NCBI RefSeq assembly: GCF_028765165.1
Contig: NZ_JARADB010000003.1
Span: 1,037,210-1,101,209 of the forward strand
DNA: 64,000 nt
Source of the DNA: Paenibacillus sp. MAHUQ-63
Lineage (GTDB): Bacteria > Bacillota > Bacilli > Paenibacillales > NBRC-103111
Direction: 5' to 3'
The translations under genes were made by a program, and so were the position numbers. This document shows, piece by piece, positions 45,041 through 54,885 of the stretch. The stretch's first letter is position 1. Each line of letters begins with the position of its first letter. A model generated the notes under the pieces. The model searched no databases, was not told the origin of the DNA, and was given only the letters and a program-made list of their open reading frames with translations.

Positions 45041-46576
45041 TCAGGTGACGGGTCCCGGGTTAAATAAAGCGAGGTCATTGTGCAGTCCCCAATGGTCTGC
45101 CCAGGTTCGCTTCTTCCCGCTCGCGACATCCAGAATGAGATGGAACAGCTCCCAGCCCACTTCTTCGATGGTCGCCTCACCGGTCGCAATGGTTCCCGCA
45201 TTCAGATCGATCAGATCATGCCATTGCTCGGCTAACGCGGTTCTCGTCGACACTTTGATGACCGGAGCGGCGGCCAATCCATAAGGAGTGCCTCTTCCCG
45301 TAGTAAACACCTGTACATTGATGCCGGAAGCAAGCTGCAATGTGCCGCATACGAAATCGCTGGCAGGCGTCGCTGCGAACAGCAGCCCCTTCTGGGTTGC
45401 TCTTTCGCCAGGAGACAGGACACCGGCAATCGGACTCGTACCCGATTTGACGATAGATCCGAGCGACTTCTCGACGATGTTGACTAAGCCGCCTCTTTTA
45501 TTCCCGGGTGTCGTATTCGCGCTGCGATCCGCGCTGCCGCGCTGCAAGTAATCATCATACCAATCCATCTCACGGATTAAAGCCCGCCCGACATCCTCAT
45601 TAACTGCGCGAGGTGTTAACAAGTGAATGGCGTCCCTGACCTCCGTCACTTCCGAGAACAACACCGTAGCTCCGGCACGTACAAGTAAATCAGCGGCGTA
45701 TCCGACAGCCGGATTCGCTGTAACTCCCGAGAATGCATCGCTTCCCCCGCATTGCAAGCCAACCACCAGCGAGGATGCCGGACAAGTCATGCGCTCCCGG
45801 CGGTTCAATCGGTCAAGGCGCTCCTCCGCCATCGCCATGATCGATCTGACCATTGGCATAAACCCGTGGCTCTCCTGCAGGGTTACGATCTGATCGGAGG
45901 CGCCTCCTGGCGCTATCCGTTCGGGAAGCAGCTTTTCACATCCCAGCCCGACGACCATGAGTTCACCGCCGAAGTTCGGATTTTGCGCGAGATTTTGAAT
46001 TGTGCGTATCGGAATGATGGCGTCAGGCGCGTTAATCGCCACTCCGCAGCCGTAGGTATGGGTCAGTGCGATCACATCTTCGACGTTCGGAAAGCGGGGA
46101 AGCAGCTCTTCTTTAATTTGCCTTACTGCGAAGTTCAACACACCGGCTACGCACTGCACACTCGTCGTGATGCCTAGAATATTTTTGGTCCCAACACTTC
46201 CATCCTCGTTCAAGTACCCCTCAAACGTATAACCATCCAACGGAGGAATAGTTTCCGGTAAGTTGCCTGCTAAAGGGAGCTCCGCCAATTGAGGAGGAGT
46301 CGGCATTCTCACCAATGACTCGTCGATCCGGCTCCCCCTCGTTATCCCTTTCATCGCATACCCGATGACCTCTCCATAACGGATGATAGCCTCATCCGGA
46401 TTTAGATCAGCAAGAGCCACCTTATGCCCCTGCGGAACATCTTGCAGGAGCTCGAGGCCGCAGGGAAATACCGTTCCTTCCCGCAGTCCTCCTGCATTGG
46501 CAACAATCGCCATATTATCTTTCGGATTCACCTGGATGTACAGCGGCTTTTCGCTTTCAACACGTTGAACAGTCAC
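45041..46576 (-). CDS. garD: Galactarate dehydratase
   Basis: A 511-aa enzyme of the UxaA/GarD dehydratase family. The N-terminal SAF-like part (IQVNPKDNMAIVANAGGLREG) is followed by GYLNEDGSVGTKNILGI, TYGCGVAINAPDA and GLQCGGSDAFSGVTANPAVG, conserved in altronate and galactarate dehydratases; the cysteines probably hold a metal or iron. It converts galactarate to 5-keto-4-deoxyglucarate. The GTG at 46576 has GAGGGGG upstream. It heads a three-gene operon and is divergent from a LysR gene. Confidence 0.88.
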   Translation of the reverse strand: MTVQRVESEKPLYIQVNPKDNMAIVANAGGLREGTVFPCGLELLQDVPQGHKVALADLNPDEAIIRYGEVIGYAMKGITRGSRIDESLVRMPTPPQLAELPLAGNLPETIPPLDGYTFEGYLNEDGSVGTKNILGITTSVQCVAGVLNFAVRQIKEELLPRFPNVEDVIALTHTYGCGVAINAPDAIIPIRTIQNLAQNPNFGGELMVVGLGCEKLLPERIAPGGASDQIVTLQESHGFMPMVRSIMAMAEERLDRLNRRERMTCPASSLVVGLQCGGSDAFSGVTANPAVGYAADLLVRAGATVLFSEVTEVRDAIHLLTPRAVNEDVGRALIREMDWYDDYLQRGSADRSANTTPGNKRGGLVNIVEKSLGSIVKSGTSPIAGVLSPGERATQKGLLFAATPASDFVCGTLQLASGINVQVFTTGRGTPYGLAAAPVIKVSTRTALAEQWHDLIDLNAGTIATGEATIEEVGWELFHLILDVASGKKRTWADHWGLHNDLALFNPGPVT

Positions 46577-46620
46577 ATGGATAACCCCCTCGCATAAGCA
46601 CTTGTTCCTGAATTGAACTT

Positions 46621-46638
46621 ATAGTAATCTAGAACTAT
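46621..46638. promoter_or_regulatory. Candidate LysR operator
   Basis: ATAGT-AATCTAGA-ACTAT is an 18-bp dyad containing overlapping T-N11-A patterns, the LysR-box form. It lies between the divergent garD and lysR genes, 45 and 67 bases from their starts. Confidence 0.55.
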
Positions 46639-46704
46639 CGAAAAGTAAAAGTGATTAAAATTCGTTTTCTCTAAATAAATTTAAGAGTTAGGGAGGGATC
46701 GTAC

Positions 46705-47625
46705 ATGGAGTTGAAGCAGCTGGAGTACATGATCCAAATTGCCGAAGACAACAACATTACCAGGGCTGCGGAGAAACTGTTCATTACGCAATCCGCTCTA
46801 AATCAGCAGCTCCTGAAGCTTGAGAATGAGCTGGGTACGCAGCTCTTCGTACGTTCCAGAAATAATTGGCATCTGACTCAGGCCGGTGCCATCTATGTTG
46901 AGAACGCCAAGCGTATCCTACTGATCAAGAAAGAGACCTACAACAAAATCAATGACCTGCTTGCGATCAAGGAAGGAACCCTGAAGATCGGTTTAACTCC
47001 GGAAAGAGGTACCGACATGTTTGCAGCCATTTATCCGGGTTTTTATAATAAATATCCCAAAGTACGGATCGAGCCCCTTGAAATGACCGTCAAAGAGCAG
47101 CAACAGGCCATATCCCTAAGTCATTTGGACATCGGCTTTGTCACGCTTCAGCAGGCTCAAAAAACGAAAGATGCGTATATCCCGATCTGTTCTGAGGAGA
47201 TCATCTTATGTATTCCCGGTACCCACCCACTCGCGCATTTGGGAGGCCGCCTCGGGGAGCCGCTTCCTGAAATCAGCCTTAAGCTCTTTATCGAGGATTC
47301 ATTCGCCGTCATGCGGAGAGGTTCCACATTAAGGGAAATTTATGACGATCTCTTGGCCGAAGAGGATATTTCTCCTCCCATATTATTGGAAACCCGAAGC
47401 TGTCAAACTTTATTAGAAATGGTCGCCGAGGGCATCTGTTGTTCAGTCCTTCCAATCAGTTATGCCGGCTCCCGGCCGAATGTCTCCTACTTCTCCCTAC
47501 GTCAGCATCCGGTGTGGGAAATTGCCGCAAGCTATAAAAGAGACAGCTATCTGAATCAAGCGGCGAAAGAATTAATCGCGCTTTGTAAAGATTATTGGGA
47601 GCGAAAGATGAGCGGGTTGAAATGA
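46705..47625 (+). CDS. LysR family regulator of the galactarate genes
   Basis: A 306-aa regulator. The winged helix lies at the N-terminus (MELKQLEYMIQIAEDNNITR; AAEKLFITQSALNQQLLKLE) and is followed by the periplasmic-binding-like effector domain from about residue 95 (GTLKIGLTPERGTDMFA). AGGGAGG precedes the ATG. Divergent from garD with 128 bases between starts and a LysR-type dyad. It probably activates the gar operon in the presence of galactarate or a breakdown product. Confidence 0.9.
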   Translation: MELKQLEYMIQIAEDNNITRAAEKLFITQSALNQQLLKLENELGTQLFVRSRNNWHLTQAGAIYVENAKRILLIKKETYNKINDLLAIKEGTLKIGLTPERGTDMFAAIYPGFYNKYPKVRIEPLEMTVKEQQQAISLSHLDIGFVTLQQAQKTKDAYIPICSEEIILCIPGTHPLAHLGGRLGEPLPEISLKLFIEDSFAVMRRGSTLREIYDDLLAEEDISPPILLETRSCQTLLEMVAEGICCSVLPISYAGSRPNVSYFSLRQHPVWEIAASYKRDSYLNQAAKELIALCKDYWERKMSGLK

Positions 47626-47647
47626 AAAGAGCGGACTGCAATAAATA

Positions 47648-47680
47648 ACCGCCCTACCACGAATTGTGTAAGGCGGTTTC
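47648..47680. terminator. Bidirectional hairpin terminator
   Basis: ACCGCCCTAC and GTAAGGCGGT form a 10-bp stem with one mismatch between the convergent lysR and GH105 genes, followed by TTTC on the plus strand. It probably ends both transcripts. Confidence 0.65.
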
Positions 47681-47685
47681 ATGTA

Positions 47686-48792
47686 TTACAGCTCCGAGAG
47701 CAGAACCTCGGTATAGGCCATAAGCAGTGGCGCAACGCCATGTCCATTATTACTCACAATGATTTCATTCTCTGTGTAATACTTGAAGCTTCCATCGCGC
47801 ACCTTACCGGTATCAGGGTTTGTGCCAAGCCCCGCACTTCTGCAGATCCCGCCAAGCAGCACTTCACCATTCTCCTCGCGGAGATATCGCTGGGTTGTGC
47901 CATGAAATGCAGATTTGCCGCAATCGGCGTACTCTTCAGCAAGATAGCCAAGGCGTGAACCTTTCAGCATGGCATATGCAAGCATCAAAGTTCCGCTGGA
48001 TTCCAAATAATTCCCCGGGCGATCCCCCATATCGACAACCTGATACCACATCCCCCCGCTATGCTGGTAAGGCAGCATACCGTCTAATGTTTCATGCAAA
48101 ATCAATTTCAATGGCTCACTATCAACCTGTACATCTTCCAGAAGTTCAAGCACATCAACCAATGCCATCACAAACCAGCCTACGGCGCGACCCCACACGT
48201 TCGGAGACATCCCTGTCGTTTTGTCGCACCAAAACATCTCTCTGCTCTCGTCGTAAGCATGATAGTACAAGCGGTTCTCTTCGTTAAAAATAAACTTCCT
48301 AACGTTCATAAACTGATGCATAGTATCCGAATAATTCTTATTTTCCTCAAACTCCTTGATGTACTGTACATAAAACGGTTGCCCCATGTAAAGTCCATCC
48401 AGCCAAATTTGGTGAGGATAATTTTCTTTATGCCAGAAGCTGCCTGACTTTGTTCTTGGATATGTCTTCAGTTGATCATAAATCAAGTCAAGCACTTGCT
48501 TATATTTGGGATCTTTCTCTTTCTTGTATAAGTCAAAGAGAATGGTCGCCGGTCTAACCTGATCAATACTATAATAACGCACATCAATGGCAGGGATGCT
48601 GCCCTTCTCATCATATAGGCGATCGATGAAATTTTTGACAAACAGATAATATTCTTCTTTCCCGGTTTGCTTATAGCTGTCCATATACGATTTGAGAATG
48701 CAATTCTCTATATAATGCCACCGCAAGGAAAACCATTTCCCTTCACCCTCTAAATATTGGTCTCTTATTTGATCCAGCATTTGATAGTTCAT
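47686..48792 (-). CDS. Unsaturated rhamnogalacturonyl hydrolase, GH105
   Basis: A 368-aa alpha/alpha-barrel enzyme from the ATG at 48792 with GAGGTG upstream. IWLDGLYMGQPF contains D132, the expected catalytic aspartate of GH105, and SPNVWGRAVGWFVMALVD the conserved cleft helix. No signal peptide, so it probably hydrolyses imported unsaturated disaccharides inside the cell. It closes the operon of transporter and regulator genes that starts at 54617. The natural substrate is probably a rhamnogalacturonan or related uronate lyase product. Confidence 0.9.
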   Translation of the reverse strand: MNYQMLDQIRDQYLEGEGKWFSLRWHYIENCILKSYMDSYKQTGKEEYYLFVKNFIDRLYDEKGSIPAIDVRYYSIDQVRPATILFDLYKKEKDPKYKQVLDLIYDQLKTYPRTKSGSFWHKENYPHQIWLDGLYMGQPFYVQYIKEFEENKNYSDTMHQFMNVRKFIFNEENRLYYHAYDESREMFWCDKTTGMSPNVWGRAVGWFVMALVDVLELLEDVQVDSEPLKLILHETLDGMLPYQHSGGMWYQVVDMGDRPGNYLESSGTLMLAYAMLKGSRLGYLAEEYADCGKSAFHGTTQRYLREENGEVLLGGICRSAGLGTNPDTGKVRDGSFKYYTENEIIVSNNGHGVAPLLMAYTEVLLSEL

Positions 48793-48826
48793 ATACGACA
48801 CCTCTCCCAACATGATAATGATTCAT

Positions 48827-51040
48827 TTAGCTGTCTCGATATTGCCCAGGTGTCATTCCGGTCAGCTTTCGAAATGTCCGGATGAAGCCAGTCGAATTGG
48901 TATAAGTAAGACGCTCTGCAATTTCCGAGATCTTCATATCCGTCTCTTTCAGCCACTTTTTTGCCATGTTAACCCGATAATTCGTTAAGTAGTCAATAAA
49001 AGTAACACCTGTTTCCTTCTTGAAAACACGGCTTACATAAACAGGATGATATTTGAGCTGCGCGGCACACGATTCAAGGGAAATGTCCTGTTCATATCCG
49101 TTATGGATCATTTCGACCATTTGATGCGCGAGATTGATATATTGCGAATCCGCGCGCCCTTTGAAGAAAGCAAGAGCGGGTGGCAGCATTTCCGTCTTAA
49201 ACCATAACGTAATCTCTTCTACCGTGTTTAGTTTCATGAAAGTCTGGAGCACCGACTTGGTGTTGATTAAGCTTTCTAACATTCCGCCCTGCTGCTGGAC
49301 ATGACTATGAATCTCCGAGATCAGCTCAACCATCACGAATTGGAAATCGTTAAATCGGATCTCTCTTTCCATGATCGACGCAATATATTGATCAAAGTGT
49401 TCGAAGGCGGCGGTTGCATCACCTGTTTTTAATGCGTTGACCAAATAATCCTTCAAGTAATTCAGGGATGCTGCCAGATGTTTGCTGTTCTCTTGAACCG
49501 ACTCGATATCATCATAATGAATGATGATATCACTCCCGAGACGGATCCTTCTCTTCAGCGCTTCTAAAGCCTCTGTATGCGCATTCGTGGCATCCGAATA
49601 TCTCGTAAAGACCCGGCTAATCCCGATACTCACCTTCAGCTGAAGCAGCTCGTGAACCTTGGACTTAATTTCCTCTGCAGCCTGATGAAAACTCCGTTGA
49701 AGTTCTTGCGGGTCTTCCGAATCACCCGTAAGCAGAGATACCTGCGACTGATCCAGCAATAAGGATCCCAGCAACCGATTGGCCGGTAAAAGCTCGCTGA
49801 CGATGTTTTGGATAGCAAATAGCAGCAGTTCCTTATCGCTTTCCATATATCTCGTATCCTGAAGAGAATCGATCTGCAGCGCAATCACACCCAGAGGTCT
49901 CCCTTTTTCCGCGAAGCCATAGGTATCACACTTGAAAGCAAATTCGCTCTCCGTAACCTGACCCATGAACAGCTTCAATAGGATGAACTCTTTCATCTGT
50001 CCCATTTGACCTTGAAGCTGCTGTTGAAATTGCTTCCTTGTTCGGAAAAGCGTATTAAATCTTTCTTCGATATAAGCAAATTCATCTTTCCTGCGGGATT
50101 CTGCGGTTTCACCGCCGAATTGTTCCATCGTTTGAAACAACCGGCGGATCGGAGAATACATCCGTCTGCTCCCGTAGAAGGCAGCAGCTGAAATCACGAT
50201 AAAGACAATAAGGCAGACATTTATTGTAACGAATGCAATTTTCTTGGATTCCATTGTTACTTGGTCAATGGAAACAACGGAAACATAGGTCCAATTATTC
50301 GAAGATACCCGATAATTCACAGCCGTAGCTTTCCCTTCGAAGTACCCGTTTGCATCCTTCACTGTTTTCAATGGCGCCATTACCGCATCTGTATGGAAGC
50401 TCGCTCCTTCATGACTCAAGAAAGGAGTGTGCTCTTCGTTCAGGACATAGATATCTCCCAGCTGCTTCGTTTGGGCTAACCCTTTTTCCAGTTCCGTCTT
50501 CGACATCTCAATAATCAACAGAGCCTTCGGGGATGTGGAGGGTGCGATCATCGGAAGTTTTACAACCAACCGAATGCCATGTTCATCAGCAAGCCAGAAT
50601 AAATTTTTGGGATTCCTTGCATAATCTTTCAATAGCTCTTTATCTGAATATTCCTCCGTGCCAGTAAAACCTAGATTACCAATCATCCAGTCATTATCCA
50701 GATTAAGGAGATGGGTGTCCGCTACTGCGGATAAAGAGTGCAAGTTATATAAACCTTTGGCAAGGTCTGTAATTGTCTGGAAATCATCCTGATTCAAATC
50801 CTTGTACAGATTGTCCGATATCAGCGGTGAATTTATATATTGCACGGCACCCATTTCCACATTCTTCAAAACTTGCTCAATTCTCATCTGGTTCTGCAGC
50901 AAAATCTGGGCGTTACTTTCTCTAACCTTCTGCTCAATGTCCTTCGAAGAAATATGATAAGAAATCATTCCGATTGTTGTGACTGGAATAGCTACCAGCA
51001 CCATGGCGAATAGGATCATGCGATATAAATAGGTGGGCAA
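48827..51040 (-). CDS. Membrane-bound AraC regulator (YesS/YtdP type)
   Basis: A 737-aa single-component regulator. A membrane helix near residues 8-28 and another near 280-300 (FVTINVCLIVFIVISAAAFYG) enclose an extracellular sensor region resembling a Cache-type domain. The C-terminal 100 residues are an AraC helix-turn-helix pair (ISLESCAAQLKYHPVYVSRVF; RLTYTNSTGFIRTFRKLTGMTP). It starts at a TTG with GAGGAATT upstream. It joins sensing and DNA binding in one protein, in place of a YesMN pair, and is expected to activate the operon in response to extracellular pectic fragments. Confidence 0.9.
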   Translation of the reverse strand: MPTYLYRMILFAMVLVAIPVTTIGMISYHISSKDIEQKVRESNAQILLQNQMRIEQVLKNVEMGAVQYINSPLISDNLYKDLNQDDFQTITDLAKGLYNLHSLSAVADTHLLNLDNDWMIGNLGFTGTEEYSDKELLKDYARNPKNLFWLADEHGIRLVVKLPMIAPSTSPKALLIIEMSKTELEKGLAQTKQLGDIYVLNEEHTPFLSHEGASFHTDAVMAPLKTVKDANGYFEGKATAVNYRVSSNNWTYVSVVSIDQVTMESKKIAFVTINVCLIVFIVISAAAFYGSRRMYSPIRRLFQTMEQFGGETAESRRKDEFAYIEERFNTLFRTRKQFQQQLQGQMGQMKEFILLKLFMGQVTESEFAFKCDTYGFAEKGRPLGVIALQIDSLQDTRYMESDKELLLFAIQNIVSELLPANRLLGSLLLDQSQVSLLTGDSEDPQELQRSFHQAAEEIKSKVHELLQLKVSIGISRVFTRYSDATNAHTEALEALKRRIRLGSDIIIHYDDIESVQENSKHLAASLNYLKDYLVNALKTGDATAAFEHFDQYIASIMEREIRFNDFQFVMVELISEIHSHVQQQGGMLESLINTKSVLQTFMKLNTVEEITLWFKTEMLPPALAFFKGRADSQYINLAHQMVEMIHNGYEQDISLESCAAQLKYHPVYVSRVFKKETGVTFIDYLTNYRVNMAKKWLKETDMKISEIAERLTYTNSTGFIRTFRKLTGMTPGQYRDS

Positions 51041-51095
51041 ATGAATTCCTCACTTCTGTTTACTTTCGTTTCAACGACCCTAGTATACCAAACCA

Positions 51096-51123
51096 GCCGC
51101 CCGACTGTTAATAATCGGACGGC
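51096..51123 (-). promoter_or_regulatory. Intercistronic stem-loop after SBP gene
   Basis: GCCGCCCGA and TCGGACGGC form a 9-bp stem with one mismatch in the 115-base gap between the lipoprotein and the AraC regulator. Right behind it on the minus strand are TTAACA and TATACT with an 18-base spacer, a possible separate promoter for the regulator. Confidence 0.45.
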
Positions 51124-51155
51124 GACTGAATCATTACTTCTTGGTGTATGGAACC

Positions 51156-52676
51156 TTATTTCTTCTGTTTGGCGTATTCGGCCGTGTACTCAGCGATTAC
51201 CTTCTCGCCGCCTGCTTTCAACCATTTATCAACCTCTGTCTGCCAGCCGGCGTCATCGATTTTCCCCATAATGTATTTGGTTTGGGCATCGCGAATCATG
51301 TTATCCAGCTCCACGCCTTTCTCCGTGTATGTCTTGGAATAATACGTCAAAGCTACGTTCGGCACGGCATTTTTCAGATTGTCTTGCGCTATTTTCGAAC
51401 CTTTTGCCTGTAGCTCGGATTGCTTCAAAGGTATACCTTTACCTGCTGTTTCAAACGAAGGCAAGCTGTCACGGTATGGTTTAACTTCAAGGTTGAACAA
51501 CGTCAAATCTTTAAATTGACCTTTGCCGTCCTCTGTCTTAGTGAAGTGTTTACCTTCAATTCCCCTCGTCAACAACGTTGACATTTCAGCATCAAGCAGC
51601 TTATCGAAGAAGCCTAACAACAGCTTCAACTCCGCTTCTGTTTTCACACTTGATTTGGGGAACAGGAAGAAGCCGTTGTTTCCAGACTCAGCGGGCACCT
51701 TAAGTCCGGATGGGCCTTCAAATGGCACGACATCGACAACTGCCGTTGGGGTAGACTTCAGTACGTTGTCCGAAGAAAGCTGTGCAGCCGTTGCTACCGT
51801 GTTAACACGGATGCCCACTTTACCCGCATTCCATTTATTATCGGAATCAGCCGATTGCACGATGGAGAAATCCTGATTAATTAATTTCTCAGCATACATA
51901 CGTTTTAATAACTTCAACGAATCCATATATGGCTTTGTCATAAATTCAGCTACGATTTTACCATTCTCAACCCCCCACTTATTAGGTGCTCCATTCGGAA
52001 CGGAAAGCCGAGTCATAAAGCTGGCGCTCGTGGCTGGATCGTTATAGTTTTTATCTAGAAATAAGCCGTAAGTATCCGCTTGGCCGTTCTTATCCGGATC
52101 TTTTTCTGCAACTGCTTTAGCCATATTGTACCAATCATCCAGGGTAACGGGAGGCTTTAGGCCAAGCGCACTAAACCAGTCTTTGCGATAAATGATTCCG
52201 GCACGCCCAATATCACGGTATAACGGAAGCCCATACAGTTTGCCGTCCACTTTGATGTTGTCGTAATACATCGGGCTAAGTTCCGATAAATTTTTGTAAT
52301 CCTTCAATAACGGACCAATTTCCCAGAACAAGCCGGACTGGATGGCATTCAGCGTGGAAGCGTTAGCTTTCACTTTAAAAGCTTTGGGCATTTCGTTAGA
52401 AGCAATCATGATGTTCTTCTTGTCTTCAAAAGCAGCATCCGGAATCCATTGAATATCGATTTTGGCATTCGTATATTTCTCTATCGCCTGCTCAATATCG
52501 CTGCCTTTTTTAGGCGCCTCTCCGACTTGCGGCGTAGCGATGGTCACTGTTAGAGGCGTTTTATCCGCCGCCGCTTTGTCCTCTTGCTTCGGATCTGTGC
52601 TGTTACCGCATCCTGCAAGAGTTCCTGTTGTCAACGCGATGGAGCAAAGTAAAGCCATATACCCTTTTCCAATCAT
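51156..52676 (-). CDS. Extracellular solute-binding lipoprotein (LplA type, GH105 locus)
   Basis: A 506-aa binding protein with lipobox TLAGC, C23. AEKDPDKNGQADTYGLFL is the calcium-loop-like segment typical of the large lipoprotein subtype, and LPLYRDIGRAGIIYRKDWF its family neighbour. GGGAGGG precedes the ATG. It lies after the two permease genes, unlike in the other operons. It probably captures pectic oligosaccharides. Confidence 0.92.
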   Translation of the reverse strand: MIGKGYMALLCSIALTTGTLAGCGNSTDPKQEDKAAADKTPLTVTIATPQVGEAPKKGSDIEQAIEKYTNAKIDIQWIPDAAFEDKKNIMIASNEMPKAFKVKANASTLNAIQSGLFWEIGPLLKDYKNLSELSPMYYDNIKVDGKLYGLPLYRDIGRAGIIYRKDWFSALGLKPPVTLDDWYNMAKAVAEKDPDKNGQADTYGLFLDKNYNDPATSASFMTRLSVPNGAPNKWGVENGKIVAEFMTKPYMDSLKLLKRMYAEKLINQDFSIVQSADSDNKWNAGKVGIRVNTVATAAQLSSDNVLKSTPTAVVDVVPFEGPSGLKVPAESGNNGFFLFPKSSVKTEAELKLLLGFFDKLLDAEMSTLLTRGIEGKHFTKTEDGKGQFKDLTLFNLEVKPYRDSLPSFETAGKGIPLKQSELQAKGSKIAQDNLKNAVPNVALTYYSKTYTEKGVELDNMIRDAQTKYIMGKIDDAGWQTEVDKWLKAGGEKVIAEYTAEYAKQKK

Positions 52677-52736
52677 CCTTAACCCTCCCTAATTATGAAT
52701 CATATGGTATATTCGCAAAGACAAACCTTTTATAGG

Positions 52737-53618
52737 TTATCCCTTTACCGAGCCTAAGAAAACGCCTTTCGCGAAATGCTTCTGCAAGAATGGATAGACG
52801 AGAACGATCGGGATTGTCGCAACCACAATCGACGCCATACGAATCGTTTGAGGCAAATAATCCGTTGGATCGGACTGCGAGGCCGAATCTCCGATTTTAT
52901 CCTGAGACATGAGCACAATTTGCCTTAGCACCACCTGTACGGGCCATTTCTCAGAATCGTTGATATAAATGACCGCGTGGAAGAACGTATTCCAATGTCC
53001 TACCGCGTAAAACAGTCCGAATGTCGCCATCGCCGGCATCGATAAGGGCAGAACAATTCTGAACAACGTACCGATATCATTGCAGCCGTCAATTCTCGCA
53101 GCATCTTCCAACCCATCCGGAATCTGCTGAAAGAAGTTTTTCAGAACAACTAAGTTAAACGCACTGATGGCTGTTGGAATCATAAGAGACCAATAGGAAT
53201 TGATCAGTCCAACTGATTTAACGACGAAGTAAGTCGGGATCATACCGCCGCTGAAAAGCATCGTAATGAGAATCAATAGCATGAACGCTCTACGGCCGCG
53301 CAAGGTGGCCCGAGCCAATGGATACGCTGTGAATGAAGTCAGTATCAAATTGATCAATGTTCCTAAAACGGTTACATAAATCGATACTCCAATACTTCTA
53401 ATCATCGTGTCCGTTGAAAAGATGTATTTATACGCGCTAAGCGTAAATTCAGTAGGGATCAGCAGCAGCCCGCCTTTGACAACCTCGGATGGTGCTGCGA
53501 ACGAAACCGAAACAATATAGACAAATGGAATAATAGTGATTAAAGAAACGAGAGTCAATAGCGCATAGTTAACCCAATCGAACATTTTATTGCTGAATGT
53601 CTTGTCATTCGTTGGCAT
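52737..53618 (-). CDS. CUT1 ABC transporter permease, LplC/YtcP type (GH105 locus)
   Basis: A 293-aa permease with six predicted helices, EAA loop GLEDAARIDGCNDIGTLFRIVLP, and the closing LGSVKG. The ATG at 53618 has AGGAGG twelve bases upstream; the TTG at 53630 abuts the site. It follows its partner by about 40 bases. Confidence 0.92.
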   Translation of the reverse strand: MPTNDKTFSNKMFDWVNYALLTLVSLITIIPFVYIVSVSFAAPSEVVKGGLLLIPTEFTLSAYKYIFSTDTMIRSIGVSIYVTVLGTLINLILTSFTAYPLARATLRGRRAFMLLILITMLFSGGMIPTYFVVKSVGLINSYWSLMIPTAISAFNLVVLKNFFQQIPDGLEDAARIDGCNDIGTLFRIVLPLSMPAMATFGLFYAVGHWNTFFHAVIYINDSEKWPVQVVLRQIVLMSQDKIGDSASQSDPTDYLPQTIRMASIVVATIPIVLVYPFLQKHFAKGVFLGSVKG

Positions 53619-53657
53619 TGTTGATCTCAACCTCCTAAGAGCTACCCATAACTATAG

Positions 53658-54617
53658 TTAGTACACGCCTTCTTCGCCGAATTTCTTCGCCAATCGATTC
53701 GCACCTAGCACAAGTACGAGCCCAACCAACGATTTGAACAAACCAACTGCAGCACTGTAACTATACTGAGCCTGTGTTAAACCCTTCATATACACATAGG
53801 TATCGAACACTTCGCCGACTTCCCGGTTCATAGAGTTCAACATTAGAAAGATATGCTCAAAACCTGTATCCAGGAAGCTTCCCAATCTTAGAATAAACAG
53901 GATCACAATCGTGCTGCGGATAGCAGGAATCGTGATGTGCCAGAGCTGACGCCACCGGCCGGCCCCATCCATCCGAGCGGCTTCATATAATTGCAAATCT
54001 ACCCCGGATAAAGCGGCCAAAAAGATAATCGTCCCCCAGCCTGCCTCTTTCCAGATCGACTGACCGATGATCATCGGTCTGAACCATTCCTCGCTTAGCA
54101 TAAACGGAATTTTCTCAAACCCAAAGTGCACAAGCAATTCATTCGCGACGCCGCCCTCTGTCGTAAATAGCACATAAAATATACCGACCGCGACGACCCA
54201 CGATATGAAATGCGGCAAATAGAGCAATGTTTGGACAACTCGTTTGAACACTTCTCTTCTCGCTTCATTAATCATGAGGGCTAGTAGGATCGGAAGCGGA
54301 AAAAAGAAGACTAAATTATAAATGGCTAGCAGTAAAGTATTTCGAAAAAGCGACCAGAATTGGGGCTCCAGAAAAAACCGCTCAAAATGTTTAAAGCCGA
54401 CCCAGGGACTGTTTATAAATCCGGTAAAAGGCTTGTAGTCCTGAAACGCCATGACGAGACCAAGCATGGGTACATATTTAAATACGACAAAATACAAGAT
54501 CCCAGGAAACAAAAGTACATACATCCATCGATCTCTTAAGAGATCCCGTACAAGCTGTGATCGTTTCAACGAGCTAACTTGAGCTCTTTGTATCTGTGCT
54601 TCCAAAGGTTGCGTCAC
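53658..54617 (-). CDS. CUT1 ABC transporter permease, LplB type (GH105 locus)
   Basis: A 319-aa permease, first gene of its operon, with a GTG start at 54617 and AGGAGG upstream. Six helices and EAA loop QLYEAARMDGAGRWRQLWHITIPA are present. The upstream region carries the 14-bp box shared with the sucrose operon. No ATPase is encoded with it. Confidence 0.92.
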   Translation of the reverse strand: MTQPLEAQIQRAQVSSLKRSQLVRDLLRDRWMYVLLFPGILYFVVFKYVPMLGLVMAFQDYKPFTGFINSPWVGFKHFERFFLEPQFWSLFRNTLLLAIYNLVFFFPLPILLALMINEARREVFKRVVQTLLYLPHFISWVVAVGIFYVLFTTEGGVANELLVHFGFEKIPFMLSEEWFRPMIIGQSIWKEAGWGTIIFLAALSGVDLQLYEAARMDGAGRWRQLWHITIPAIRSTIVILFILRLGSFLDTGFEHIFLMLNSMNREVGEVFDTYVYMKGLTQAQYSYSAAVGLFKSLVGLVLVLGANRLAKKFGEEGVY

Positions 54618-54720
54618 TCGACTTCCTCCTGACTGAAAAGTGATTGGTTTCTATCTCGATGATACGTTATCAATCTCGTTACAGGCTATCGTACTCATTT
54701 AACTTCTTTATTCGAAACAT

Positions 54721-54734
54721 GAAAACCCTTACAT
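54721..54734 (-). promoter_or_regulatory. Shared 14-bp box, copy 2
   Basis: ATGTAAGGGTTTTC on the minus strand, identical to 32418-32431 and about 117 bases ahead of the first gene of the operon. Likely a regulator-binding site. Confidence 0.5.
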
Positions 54735-54885
54735 GACGCGGATTTCAGCGGGAGGTAATTCCCTTTATTCGTACAACTGGGCTAATTTTCTCGCGAATAA
54801 CGGGAGAAATTCCAGTTACGCTTTGCGGCTGACCAAGCAAGCTCGGCTCCCTCAACGAGAGAGCCACGCCGCCCCACGCCGCAGA

